Source: Gp6-AA40 sp035571515 (GTDB lineage Bacteria > Acidobacteriota > Vicinamibacteria > Vicinamibacterales > UBA2999). Taken from it: a stretch of 64,000 nt of DNA. A program made the position numbers and the translations under genes. The DNA is taken from contig DATNCQ010000141.1 in NCBI GenBank assembly GCA_035571515.1, positions 81,187-145,186 on the forward strand, written 5' to 3'. Below, one piece after another: positions 25,627-36,860 of the stretch (positions within the stretch are counted from its first letter, which is position 1; each line of letters opens with the position of its first letter). Below the pieces are notes generated by a model, which saw only the letters and a list, made by a program, of their open reading frames with translations, ran no database searches and was not told the origin of the DNA.

Positions 25627-28600
25627 TTAACCCGGAGCGAGCGCCGAGAGCAGTTCTTCGAGGCGCGCGAACATGCCGCCCTCCGCGCGCGGGTTCTGCT
25701 TGGGTTTCCGCAGGATCTCCTCCTTGGTAAACCCTGTGGTGACCTCGCCAGCCGTCGCCCGGGCCGTCCACCAGGAGGTTTCCCGGCTCCGGGCCGGGAT
25801 CCGGGAGCGGGGATCCGGGATCCGGCGGTTCTGCGTTTTTGCGGATCCCGCATCCCGGATCCCGGGTCCCGATGCCTCCAAATCCACCTTCAGCGAGACA
25901 GGCGGCACCAGAACCGCGCCTGGCCACTCGTGGACGACCTTCACCAGCCGGACCGGGTCCACCTTCGCCTGCGGCCTGAACTTTATGACGACGAGCCGCC
26001 CCTCGCGGTCGATGGTATCAACGCCCAGCCGGTCCGCCATGACGCGGATGCGTCCGTATTCGGCGAGATTCAGCACCGCGTCGGTCGGCGGCCCGTACCG
26101 ATCCTCGACCTCGTCGAGCGTCGCCTCGAGCTCCTTCTCGGTCCGGGTCGCCGCCACCTTGCGGTAGACCATCAACCGCTGGTTCATGTCGGGGATGTAC
26201 GTGTCGTCGATCTTCAGGTCGACCCCGAGGTTGACCGTCGCGCGCACGTCGTCCTCGATATCCTCGCCCTTCAGCTCGCGCACGGTCTCCTCGAGCAGCT
26301 TCATGTACATCTCGAAGCCGACGGCGTCGATGTGGCCGCTCTGCTCGCCGCCGAGCAGGTTGCCCGCGCCGCGAATCTCGAGGTCGAGCGCCGCCACGCG
26401 GAACCCGCTGCCGAGATCGCTGAATTCCTTGATCGCCGCCAGCCGCTTGCGCGCCACGGGCGAAAGCGATTCCTGCGGCGGGATGAGCAGGTAGGCGTAG
26501 GCGGGCCGGTCGGACCGGCCGACGCGGCCGCGCAGCTGATAGAGCTGCGAGAGGCCGTAGCGATCCGCGCGGTTGATGATGATGGTGTTCGCGTTCGGGA
26601 TGTCGAGACCGTTCTCGACGATCGTCGTCGCGAGCAGGACGTCGTACTGCCGCTCGACGAAGCCGAGCATCGCGCGCTCGAGCTCGTCCTCACCCATCTG
26701 GCCGTGGCCGATGACGATGCGCGCTTCGGGCACGAGACGCTGCAGGAGATGGCCGATCGAGAAGATCGATTCGACGCGGTTGTGCACGAAGTAGATCTGG
26801 CCGCCGCGCGCCAGCTCGTTGCGGACCGCGCGCTCGATCACCGGCGCGTCGAACTTGACGACGTTGGTCTGGATCGACAGGCGATCCTTCGGCGGCGTTT
26901 CGATGATCGACATGTCGCGGATGCCGACGAGCGACATGTTCAGCGTCCTCGGAATCGGCGTCGCCGTCATCGTCAGGACGTCCACGCGCTTGCGCATCTG
27001 CTTGATGCGCTCCTTGTGCGCGACGCCGAAGCGCTGCTCCTCGTCCACGACCAGCAGGCCGAGATCCTTGAACTGCACGTCCTTGGACAGGAGGCGGTGC
27101 GTCCCGACGATGATGTCCACCTTGCCGGAGGTGACGCCGTCGAGAGTGGCCTTGATTTCCTGCTTGGTGCGGAAGCGGCTCACCATGTCGATCGTGACGG
27201 GGAAGCCCGCGAATCGATCGCGCAGCGTCTTCAGGTGCTGAAACGCCAGCACCGTCGTCGGCGCCAGGACCGCCACCTGCTTGCCGTCCATCACCGCCTT
27301 GAACGCGGCCCGCATGGCGACTTCCGTCTTGCCGTAGCCGACGTCGCCGCACAGGAGCCGGTCCATCGGCGACGGCGATTCCATGTCCTGCTTGATGTCG
27401 GCGATAGCAGAGGCCTGGTCGACGGTGAGGTCGTACGGGAATGCCGCCTCGAACTCCTGCTGCCAGTGCATGTCGGCCGAGAAGGCGTAGCCGGGCACCG
27501 CCTTGCGCTGCGCGTACAGCTTCAGCAGCTCCTCGGCCATGTCGCGCATCGCCTTCTTGACGCGTGTCTTGGCCTTCTCCCACGTCGTGCCGCCGAGGCG
27601 ATCGAGCGCCGGTCGGACGCCGCCGGTGTACTTCTGAATCAGGTCGAGGCGTTCGACCGGCACGAACAGCTTGTCGTCGCCGTGGTACCTGAGCTCGAGA
27701 AACTCGTGCGCGCCCTCGGCGCTGCCCCGGACCCCCAGCTGCTTGAGGCCGACGAATTCGCCAATACCGTGATCGACGTGGACGACGAGATCGCCGACCT
27801 TCAGGTCGCGGAGGTCCGAGAGAAACGTCTTCGCCAGGTTGCGCCGCTTCTCGGGCGCGTGGCGCTCTTCCTCGAAGACGTCGGTCTCGGCGTAGATCTG
27901 CAGCGCTGCGTCGGCGAGCCGGAATCCGCGCGACAGCGTTCCAACGGCGACGAGGACGGGGGCCGTGTACGCGTCCTCGGCGCGCTCGACGGCCACGGCG
28001 ATGATGTCGTATTCCTGCAGGATTTCGATCGTGCGCTCGGCGCGCCCCTGGCTTTCGGCGACGAAGAGGATGGAATCGCCACGCTCGCGTGACTGGCGGA
28101 CATCGGCGATCCAGTCGTTGACGCGGCCGCGGAACTCGAGCGCGGGCTGGCAGCGGACCTGGTGGATCCGGCTGCCTTCGTCCACGCCGAGTTCCTCGAG
28201 GCGGCGCGCCGCGCCGACGCGCGGCTCGAGGTCCTCCCACGCCACGTACGCCTGTGTTGGAGGCAGCGCCACGACGTGGCCGCGCGCCGCCGCGTCCTCG
28301 AAGCTCGAGCCGAGCTGGTCGCGGACCTTCTGCGCCTGCTCCCTGACGTGCTCCTCCTCCGAGACCAGGACGTGGAGGCCGCGCGTGGAGAGGAAGTCGA
28401 AGAGCGGGATCGAGTCGTCTTCCGAGTCGAAACGCTCGCGGACGGGCACGATGAGCAGCTGATCGGTGGCGCCCGTCGAGCGCTGCGTCGCCGGGTCGAA
28501 TCGCCGCAGCGACTCGACCATGTCACCGACGAACTCCAGCCGCACGGGTTCGGTGCCGCCGGCAGGAAAGATGTCGACGATGCCGCCGCGGATGGCGAAC

Positions 28601-29145
28601 GCGCCGTGCTCCTCGACGGGATCCTCGCGGGTGAATCCCGCGTCGACGAGCAGGTCGGCGAGATTCTGCGGATCGATCTCCGTCCCCGATCGGATGTCGA
28701 GCGAGGCGCTGAGCAGCCGTTCGGGTCCGCTCACGCGTGGCAGCAGGGCCGCGGCCGAGGCGACGATCAGGCGCGCCGTGCCGGTCGCCGCGCCGTACAG
28801 CGCCCGCGCGCGGGCGGCGGACACGCGAAAGTGCGGCGTCATGCCGCGGTACGGATCGACTTGGAGGGACGGCAGCGGAAGCACGGCCCGCTCGACATCC
28901 GACTCCGACGCGCCCTCGAGCGCGGCGTAGAAGAACCGCGCGTCGGCGGTCATCTGATCGACGTCCTTGTCGGACGGCACGACGAGCAGCGTGACGCCGG
29001 TCGCCGTGCGGGCCGCGACCGTCGCGGCAAATGCCTTTGCCGCCGGCGTCAGCCCGGCAATCACCTGCGCGGGCCGATCGAGAGATGCCTTGGAGGCCGC
29101 GCGGCTGAACAGCGCGCGCAGCGTGAGAGATGTCGCCGTCGTCAT
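25627..29145 (-). CDS. mfd: Transcription-repair coupling factor Mfd
   Basis: The start ATG at 29145 (MTTATSLTLRALF) gives 1172 residues, slightly longer than E. coli Mfd (1148). The UvrB-homology region is at about 1-340. The RNA polymerase interaction domain (DLVVHVDHGIGEFVGL) lies near 455. The translocase motor has Walker A GDVGYGKTEVAMR near 600, DEEQRFG near 700 and the TMTATPIPRTL motif. Mfd removes RNA polymerase stalled at DNA lesions and recruits UvrA. Odd feature: residues about 1090-1121, in the C-terminal domain D7, are encoded by a GGGATCC-rich palindromic repeat (peptide GIRDAGSAKTQNRRIPDPRS). The frame is preserved, with MFARLEELLSALAPG at the end. Confidence 0.96.
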   Translation of the reverse strand: MTTATSLTLRALFSRAASKASLDRPAQVIAGLTPAAKAFAATVAARTATGVTLLVVPSDKDVDQMTADARFFYAALEGASESDVERAVLPLPSLQVDPYRGMTPHFRVSAARARALYGAATGTARLIVASAAALLPRVSGPERLLSASLDIRSGTEIDPQNLADLLVDAGFTREDPVEEHGAFAIRGGIVDIFPAGGTEPVRLEFVGDMVESLRRFDPATQRSTGATDQLLIVPVRERFDSEDDSIPLFDFLSTRGLHVLVSEEEHVREQAQKVRDQLGSSFEDAAARGHVVALPPTQAYVAWEDLEPRVGAARRLEELGVDEGSRIHQVRCQPALEFRGRVNDWIADVRQSRERGDSILFVAESQGRAERTIEILQEYDIIAVAVERAEDAYTAPVLVAVGTLSRGFRLADAALQIYAETDVFEEERHAPEKRRNLAKTFLSDLRDLKVGDLVVHVDHGIGEFVGLKQLGVRGSAEGAHEFLELRYHGDDKLFVPVERLDLIQKYTGGVRPALDRLGGTTWEKAKTRVKKAMRDMAEELLKLYAQRKAVPGYAFSADMHWQQEFEAAFPYDLTVDQASAIADIKQDMESPSPMDRLLCGDVGYGKTEVAMRAAFKAVMDGKQVAVLAPTTVLAFQHLKTLRDRFAGFPVTIDMVSRFRTKQEIKATLDGVTSGKVDIIVGTHRLLSKDVQFKDLGLLVVDEEQRFGVAHKERIKQMRKRVDVLTMTATPIPRTLNMSLVGIRDMSIIETPPKDRLSIQTNVVKFDAPVIERAVRNELARGGQIYFVHNRVESIFSIGHLLQRLVPEARIVIGHGQMGEDELERAMLGFVERQYDVLLATTIVENGLDIPNANTIIINRADRYGLSQLYQLRGRVGRSDRPAYAYLLIPPQESLSPVARKRLAAIKEFSDLGSGFRVAALDLEIRGAGNLLGGEQSGHIDAVGFEMYMKLLEETVRELKGEDIEDDVRATVNLGVDLKIDDTYIPDMNQRLMVYRKVAATRTEKELEATLDEVEDRYGPPTDAVLNLAEYGRIRVMADRLGVDTIDREGRLVVIKFRPQAKVDPVRLVKVVHEWPGAVLVPPVSLKVDLEASGPGIRDAGSAKTQNRRIPDPRSRIPARSRETSWWTARATAGEVTTGFTKEEILRKPKQNPRAEGGMFARLEELLSALAPG
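25781..25876. repeat. Palindromic GGGATCC-rich element inside mfd
   Basis: Two 23-base arms, 25794-25816 and 25843-25865, are inverted copies of each other except for three bases, with a 26-base spacer. Each arm holds CCGGGATCCGGGA and GGGATCC blocks. The element adds about 30 codons to mfd without breaking the frame. A related element sits in wzt at 30166-30249. Confidence 0.8.
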
Positions 29146-29163
29146 CGCCTGTACATGCGGACC

Positions 29164-29193
29164 GCCCGCCCCGCGGCAGAGCGCGGGGTGGGC
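29164..29193. repeat. Strong hairpin upstream of mfd
   Basis: GCCCGCCCCGCG and CGCGGGGTGGGC pair over 12 positions (one G-T on the plus strand) around a 6-base loop. It occupies the spacer between rfaE2 and mfd. No T-run follows on the minus strand, so it is a possible factor-dependent terminator, a stability element or a dispersed repeat. Confidence 0.55.
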
Positions 29194-29229
29194 ATGTCGG
29201 ACCTTCCATTGTCCCATGCGCCGGACGCT

Positions 29230-29691
29230 TCAGGAACCGCCCTTCACCCTCCGGATCAGTTCGGTCGTCGAGTACCCGGGCGAAAGCTCCATGCGGACGA
29301 CCCGGCCGCCCCGCGCTTCAACGGTGTCGCGGCCGACGATGTTGCCGGGACCCCAGTCGGCACCCTTGACGAGGACATCGGGTTGGATGTGCCGGATGAT
29401 GCCAGCAGGGGTCTCTTCGTCGAAGATCGCGACGGCATCGACGCAGGCGAGCGCCAGCAGGATCTCCGCGCGTTCGGCTTCGGTCGTGATCGGCCGCTCG
29501 GCGCCCTTGTTCGCGCGAACGGATCGGTCGGAGTTCAACCCGACAATCAGGGCGTCGCCGAGCCGCCGGGCATCCTGCAGATAGCGGACGTGCCCCGGAT
29601 GCAGCAGGTCGAAGACACCGTTGGTGAAGACCACCGTGCCGCCGCGCGCCCGGATGCCGGCGGCGAAGCGTGCCGCCTCCTCGATCGTCAC
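29230..29691 (-). CDS. rfaE2: D-glycero-beta-D-manno-heptose 1-phosphate adenylyltransferase-like
   Basis: I choose a GTG start at 29691 that overlaps the wzt stop (GTGA), giving 153 residues; an ATG at 29727 would add 12 residues and overlap wzt by 40 bases. The nucleotidyltransferase signature is FTNGVFDLLHPGHVRYL, with the HxGH motif. GLNSDRSVRANKG and a C-terminal SPGYSTTELIRRV are typical of the HldE C-terminal domain when it stands alone. The reaction adds AMP to heptose 1-phosphate to make ADP-heptose for LPS core. No kinase partner (RfaE1) is in the window. Its place behind the ABC exporter fits LPS biosynthesis. Confidence 0.88.
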   Translation of the reverse strand: MTIEEAARFAAGIRARGGTVVFTNGVFDLLHPGHVRYLQDARRLGDALIVGLNSDRSVRANKGAERPITTEAERAEILLALACVDAVAIFDEETPAGIIRHIQPDVLVKGADWGPGNIVGRDTVEARGGRVVRMELSPGYSTTELIRRVKGGS

Positions 29692-31013
29692 AGCCCGGAC
29701 ATCCGGATGCCGCCGGAGAACGACCACCGGTGCGGCGGACGAAAGATGCCCGCTTCTTTCCGCGGCGATTTCACCCGGAACGTGTAGAGCAACCGGTGAT
29801 AGTCGTACGGCACGCCGTCCTGCCGGTGAACGGCGACGTCCAGCTTGTACGTACCCTCGACGAGATTCAGGCCATCGATCTCGAACACGACGAGCCCTTC
29901 GCCCGCCAGCTCGCCGGCGACGCCGCCGTCGATCAGCGTGTTCGTGCCGTAGCAGCAGACCCCCTCAGCGTTGAAGATGCCGACGCCGAAGGCGAAATCC
30001 CTGACGCGCTGGTTCGCGCGCACGTGAAGGCGGATGTCGACGCGCTCGCCGGACTGGAACAGGTGCGCGGGCTGGCCGCTGACGCCGATCATCTCGACGG
30101 CGGTGATCTCCGCTTCGCGCGACCCCCAGCGCCCTTCCGCCGCCTTGAACATGTCGGCGGGCTCGGTTCCGGGATCCGGAATGCGCGCTCCGGGATCCGA
30201 AAGCGCCGGTTCCTCGCGCATCCCTGATCCCGGGGCCCGGCTCCCGGCCTTAGCGAGCTCGCGGTTTTCCTGGCCCGCAACATCCATCAGGTACGCGTCG
30301 ATGACGCGCTTGGGATCGCCCTGCACCTTCGCAACGCCGGCGTCGAGCCACAGCGCCTCGTCGCAGAATCGCGTCACCAGGTCGAGCGAATGCGTGACCA
30401 GCAGGACCGTCCGGCCGCGGCGGCGGAACTCGGCGAACTTGTCGAGGCACTTGTGCGTGAACGCTTCGTCACCGACTGCGAGCACCTCGTCGACGAGCAG
30501 CACGTCGGGATCGACGTTGATGGCCACCGCGAAACCGAGCCGCATGTACATGCCGGACGAGTACGTCTTCACCGGGGCGTCGATGAACTCCTCGAGCTCG
30601 GCGAACCGCACGATCTCGTCGAACCGGCGCGCGATCTCGCGCCGGCCGAGGCCCAGCATCAGGCCGTTGATGTAGACGTTCTCGCGCCCGGAGATCTCGG
30701 GGTGAAACCCGGCGCCCAGCTCGATCAGCGCGGAGACGCGGCCGTCGACGCGAACCGTTCCGGATGTCGGCTTGCCGATGCCCGCAATCAGCTTCAGCAT
30801 CGTGCTCTTGCCGGACCCGTTGCGGCCGACGATGCCGAACGTCCTCCCCGTCGCGACGTCGAACGAGACGCCCTTCAACGCCTCGAACACGGCGTCGGGG
30901 TGCAGGTCGCGTAACACGCTGCCCGACAGCAGCGCGCTCTTCAGCGTCGCGAACTGCTTGCGGCGCCCGTAGCGGCGGTACACCTTGCGGACGTCGCGAA
31001 CGCGGATGCTCAC
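29688..31013 (-). CDS. wzt: O-antigen ABC exporter ATPase with Wzt C-terminal domain
   Basis: The protein has 441 residues. The nucleotide-binding domain has Walker A GRNGSGKST near residue 60, the signature YSSGMYMRLGF near 155, Walker B VLLVDEVLAVGD near 170 and the switch His in LLVTHSLD. The C-terminal half is a Wzt-type beta-sandwich (VRDFAFGVGIFNAEGVCCYG and EGTYKLDVAVHRQDG) that recognises the end-modified O-antigen. Between the two, residues about 255-283 come from a palindromic repeat related to the one in mfd. The start overlaps wzm by ATGA (31010-31013), and the stop is coupled to rfaE2. Confidence 0.93.
   Translation of the reverse strand: MSIRVRDVRKVYRRYGRRKQFATLKSALLSGSVLRDLHPDAVFEALKGVSFDVATGRTFGIVGRNGSGKSTMLKLIAGIGKPTSGTVRVDGRVSALIELGAGFHPEISGRENVYINGLMLGLGRREIARRFDEIVRFAELEEFIDAPVKTYSSGMYMRLGFAVAINVDPDVLLVDEVLAVGDEAFTHKCLDKFAEFRRRGRTVLLVTHSLDLVTRFCDEALWLDAGVAKVQGDPKRVIDAYLMDVAGQENRELAKAGSRAPGSGMREEPALSDPGARIPDPGTEPADMFKAAEGRWGSREAEITAVEMIGVSGQPAHLFQSGERVDIRLHVRANQRVRDFAFGVGIFNAEGVCCYGTNTLIDGGVAGELAGEGLVVFEIDGLNLVEGTYKLDVAVHRQDGVPYDYHRLLYTFRVKSPRKEAGIFRPPHRWSFSGGIRMSGL
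30166..30249. repeat. Palindromic GGGATCC-rich element inside wzt
   Basis: CCGGGATCCG blocks at 30169-30199 and their imperfect inverted copies at 30216-30247 flank a short spacer. It shares blocks with the mfd element, and the encoded peptide is similar (PGSGMREEPALSDPGARIPD). It lies exactly in the linker between the ATPase domain and the Wzt domain and keeps the frame. Confidence 0.75.
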
Positions 31014-31804
31014 ACTTCCTCCGCGAACGTGTCCCGCAGCCGATCGAAGACGAAGTAGCCGGTGAAGAACACCAGCGCGGAGGCGATGCCCACGACGAGG
31101 AGCCGCGTCCCCTGCGTGAACGGGCCCGGCCTGAACAACACGTCCTGATAGGCGACCGCGAGGTGCGTGAACGGATTGAGGTTCAGCAGCTGGCGGACGC
31201 GGCCGGGCGCCTGGCTGATCGGATAGATGATGGGCGTCGCGAAGAACCAGAGCGTCAGCAGGTTCGCGAGCAGGTCGCGCACGTCACGGAAGTGTACGGT
31301 CAGCGCCGACACGAGCAGCGCGAGCCCCGTGGTCAGCACCAGCTGCACGAGGACGACCAGCGGAAACCAGAGCAGATCCGTGGGCCACACCGGCACGCGG
31401 TAGTAGATCAGGAACGCGACGAGAATCGGCAGCCCGAAACAGAAGTGCACGAGGCCGGCGAGCACGCTGACGATCGGCAGCACCTCCGCGGGAAACAGCA
31501 CCTTCTTGATGAGATTGCCGCCGGCGATCAGCACGTTGGCCGATTCCAGCAGAGACGACGAAAACCAGGTCCACGGCAGGATGCCGGCGAACAGGAAGAG
31601 CGCGAACGGCTGCAGCTCCGGCGGGTGCGCGGCCGGCATCACGACGGTAAAGACGAACGTGTAGATGAGGAGCAGCAGCAGCGGGTTGACGAACGACCAG
31701 ACGACGCCCAGGGTGGAGGCGCGATAGCGCGCCTTGAGCTCGCGTGCAACCAGGCTGGAGATTAACGCGCGGTACTTGAACAGCTGCCGGAGGCTGGCTA
31801 GCAA
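31010..31804 (-). CDS. wzm: O-antigen ABC exporter permease
   Basis: The protein has 264 residues with six membrane segments, the normal ABC-2 permease size. The cytoplasmic N-terminus (LVARELKARYRASTLGVVWSFVNPLLLLLIY) has the Arg-rich amphipathic helix and first helix typical of Wzm/TagG. The conserved NPFTHLAVAYQDVLF loop lies near residue 215. With Wzt it exports a completed lipid-linked glycan across the inner membrane, independent of Wzx/Wzy. It starts just 8 bases after the atpC stop, so it may be read from the ATP synthase promoter. Confidence 0.92.
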   Translation of the reverse strand: MLASLRQLFKYRALISSLVARELKARYRASTLGVVWSFVNPLLLLLIYTFVFTVVMPAAHPPELQPFALFLFAGILPWTWFSSSLLESANVLIAGGNLIKKVLFPAEVLPIVSVLAGLVHFCFGLPILVAFLIYYRVPVWPTDLLWFPLVVLVQLVLTTGLALLVSALTVHFRDVRDLLANLLTLWFFATPIIYPISQAPGRVRQLLNLNPFTHLAVAYQDVLFRPGPFTQGTRLLVVGIASALVFFTGYFVFDRLRDTFAEEV

Positions 31805-31812
31805 CCCCTACA

Positions 31813-32250
31813 TTAAACCCTTGTCCGCGCCCGGGAGGCCACCTGCAGACGAATGAGCGATTTGAGCAGTGCGATGCGCGCGCGCTCGATGTCGAGATCG
31901 CCCGCCGTGAGGTGCGGCTGCGCCTGCGCCAGGCGCTGCTCGGCGCGCTGCTTCGCGCGCTCGGCGCGCTGGATGTCGATCTCCTGCGCGCGCTCGCCGA
32001 TATCGGCGAGCACGGTGACACGGTCCGGCAGCACCTCGACGAAACCGAAGGCGATGGCGAGGTAATGCTTCTCCTGCCCCTGCCGGTACCACAGCTCGCC
32101 GACCTTCAGCGACGAGAGCAGCGGCGTGTGGCCGGGCAGGACGCCGAACTCGCCGTCCGTCCCGGGGAGCACGACCTCGTCGATCTCCTCGCGGATGAGC
32201 GAGCGGTCGGGCGTGACGATCTCGAGCATCAGCTTCGTCGGCAGCGCCAT
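31813..32250 (-). CDS. atpC: F1 ATP synthase epsilon subunit
   Basis: The protein has 145 residues. The N-terminal beta-sandwich reads LMLEIVTPDRSLIREEIDEVVLPGTDGEFGVLPGHTPLL, the strong family signature. A C-terminal helical hairpin (AKQRAEQRLAQAQ...) follows. Epsilon belongs to the central stalk and inhibits ATP hydrolysis. The gene abuts atpD directly (stop and start are neighbours at 32250/32251) and ends the F1 set. The O-antigen permease gene follows at once. Confidence 0.95.
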   Translation of the reverse strand: MALPTKLMLEIVTPDRSLIREEIDEVVLPGTDGEFGVLPGHTPLLSSLKVGELWYRQGQEKHYLAIAFGFVEVLPDRVTVLADIGERAQEIDIQRAERAKQRAEQRLAQAQPHLTAGDLDIERARIALLKSLIRLQVASRARTRV

Positions 32251-33711
<1,461 letters not shown>

Positions 33712-33717
33712 AGCTTC

Positions 33718-34590
33718 TTATCGTGCTGCCGCGCCTGAAACCACTTCGATGATCTCGCGCGTGATCGCCGCCTGGCGAACCTTGTTCATGTAGAGCGTCA
33801 GGTTCTCGAGCATCTCCGCCGAGTTGCGCGTGGCGGCGTCCATCGCCGTCATCTGCGCCGCGAAGAACGCCGCGTTCGATTCGAGCAGCGCGCGGTAGAC
33901 CTGAATCTGCACGTGGCGCGGCAGGAGGTCCTTGAAAATCTCCTCCGGCGCCGGCTCATACAGGTAGTCAACGCTGGGACCTGCCTCGCTCGCAGTCTCG
34001 CCCTCGAGACGTGGAATCGGCAGCAGCCGTTCGACAACCAGGCGTTGCGTCATCACCGATTTGAACTCGTTGTAGACGAGGTACACGCTCGACGCCCGGC
34101 CCGAGGTGAACTCCTCGATGGCGGCATCCGCGATGTCGACGGCCTCGCCGAAGGTGAGCCTCTGGAAAATGCCGACGGCCTCGTAGCGAATGTCGAAGCC
34201 GCGACGGCGGAAGAAGTCGCGTCCCTTGCGCCCGATCAGCCCGAGTGCGATCTCGCGTCCCGGCGCCTCCTTCAGGATGAACTGCCCCGCCGCCTTGATG
34301 ACGTTCGAGTTGAAGCTGCCGCACAGGCCGCGATCGGCGGTGACGACGATCAGCAGCGGCCGCCCGCTGCCCTGCGCCGGCATGCGCAGCAGCGGATGCG
34401 CGTCCTGCTCGACGCGCGACACGAGGCCGTTGAGCACCCGCAGCATCCGCTGCGCGAACGGGCGCGCGGCGACGACGCGATCCTGCGCGCGCTTCAGGCG
34501 CGACGCGGCGATCATCTTCATCGCCTTGGTAATCTGCTGCGTCGACTTGACCGCGCGGATCCGGCGCCGGAGATCGATCAGCGACGGCAT
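33718..34590 (-). CDS. atpG: F1 ATP synthase gamma subunit
   Basis: The protein has 290 residues. The N-terminal helix (LIDLRRRIRAVKSTQQITKAMKMIAASRLKRAQ) and the C-terminal helix (MTAMDAATRNSAEMLENLTLYMNKVRQAAITREIIEVV) form the rotating coiled-coil axle. The central Rossmann part contains TADRGLCGSFNSNVIK. It rotates within the alpha3-beta3 head. It begins 3 bases after the atpA stop, in the conserved atpH-A-G-D-C order. Confidence 0.97.
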   Translation of the reverse strand: MPSLIDLRRRIRAVKSTQQITKAMKMIAASRLKRAQDRVVAARPFAQRMLRVLNGLVSRVEQDAHPLLRMPAQGSGRPLLIVVTADRGLCGSFNSNVIKAAGQFILKEAPGREIALGLIGRKGRDFFRRRGFDIRYEAVGIFQRLTFGEAVDIADAAIEEFTSGRASSVYLVYNEFKSVMTQRLVVERLLPIPRLEGETASEAGPSVDYLYEPAPEEIFKDLLPRHVQIQVYRALLESNAAFFAAQMTAMDAATRNSAEMLENLTLYMNKVRQAAITREIIEVVSGAAAR

Positions 34591-34593
34591 CGG

Positions 34594-36132
<1,539 letters not shown>

Positions 36133-36144
36133 ATCCGTCTCTCC

Positions 36145-36166
36145 GGCGGGTCCGACAGGACCCGCC
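36145..36166. repeat. Perfect hairpin between atpH and atpA
   Basis: Arms GGCGGGTCC and GGACCCGCC form a 9-bp perfect stem around a 4-base loop. In the direction of transcription the core reads GGGTCCTGTCGGACCC. The gyrB-gyrA spacer holds the same core with one base changed. There is no T-run, so it is more likely a dispersed repeat or processing site than a terminator. Confidence 0.7.
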
Positions 36167-36189
36167 CTACACGCGGCTAATGCGTCTTT

Positions 36190-36729
36190 CTACACGGCTA
36201 ATCTGGCTTTCAACCGCGCCAACTGGCTCGCGAGGCTGCCGTCGTAGACCGTGCTGCCGATCCTCGTGACCACGCCGCCGATAATCGCCGGATCGACGCT
36301 CGTCGTCATCTCGACCTTGCGGCCGGTGATGTCGGCGAGCTTCTTCTGGAGTTGCGCCGCGCGCTCCGGCGCGAGAGGCGCCGCGGTGGTCACCTCGGCG
36401 CGCACGACCTGCTGGTGCTCGAGCAGCCGCGTGCGGTAGACCTCGAGCAGATCGGGCACCAGTCCCAGCCGTTCGCGATCCGCGAGCAGCAGGAGCAGCT
36501 TGCGCGTGGGCGCGGCGACTTCGAGGCGCCCCGCGAGGGCGTCGGCGATCCGGCGCTTGGCCGCCGCCGGAACCGCTGGATTGGTCAGCGCGCCGGAGAG
36601 CTCCGCGCTCGACGACATGAGGCCCGCGAACGACGCGAGGTCACGCTCGATGCGGACCGGGTCCGACTCCTTCAGCGCGACGTCGAACAGGGCTCTCGCG
36701 TAGCGGGTGGCGGAAGCGCGTGATGGCAT
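36190..36729 (-). CDS. atpH: F1 ATP synthase delta subunit
   Basis: The protein has 179 residues, the typical length. The N-terminal helical domain begins ATRYARALFDVALKESD, and the C-terminal domain has DPAIIGGVVTRIGSTVYDGSLASQLARLKARL, the delta/OSCP signature. It joins the F1 head to the peripheral stalk. Normally atpF (b), atpE (c) and atpB (a) would come before it, but upstream there is a 131-base spacer and then parB, so the Fo genes must be elsewhere. Confidence 0.96.
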   Translation of the reverse strand: MPSRASATRYARALFDVALKESDPVRIERDLASFAGLMSSSAELSGALTNPAVPAAAKRRIADALAGRLEVAAPTRKLLLLLADRERLGLVPDLLEVYRTRLLEHQQVVRAEVTTAAPLAPERAAQLQKKLADITGRKVEMTTSVDPAIIGGVVTRIGSTVYDGSLASQLARLKARLAV

Positions 36730-36816
36730 CGTGTCAGGCGGTGATGGCGTTCTCTTCCAGGACGGGCGCGCACGAACAGCTTGTACCTGAACGGCACAAA
36801 CTTCCTTTTTATATCA

Positions 36817-36858
36817 GGGAAGCAGGGGGAGGGGGAAGCGGAAAGGGGGAAGCTCCCG
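36817..36858. repeat. Purine-rich GGAAGC repeat with four G-runs
   Basis: In the spacer between parB and atpH lies a run of GGGAAGC/GGGGGA units with G-runs at 36817-36819, 36825-36829, 36831-36835 and 36845-36849, enough for a G-quadruplex on the plus strand. The unit GGAAGCGGAAAG recurs beside galU at 63710-63746. It probably belongs to a dispersed repeat family. Confidence 0.6.
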
Positions 36859-36860
36859 AG

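Noticed and set aside
25375..28092. A 905-codon open frame on the plus strand opposite mfd
   Set aside because: It mirrors mfd codons and has no recognisable domain. It ends inside mfd.
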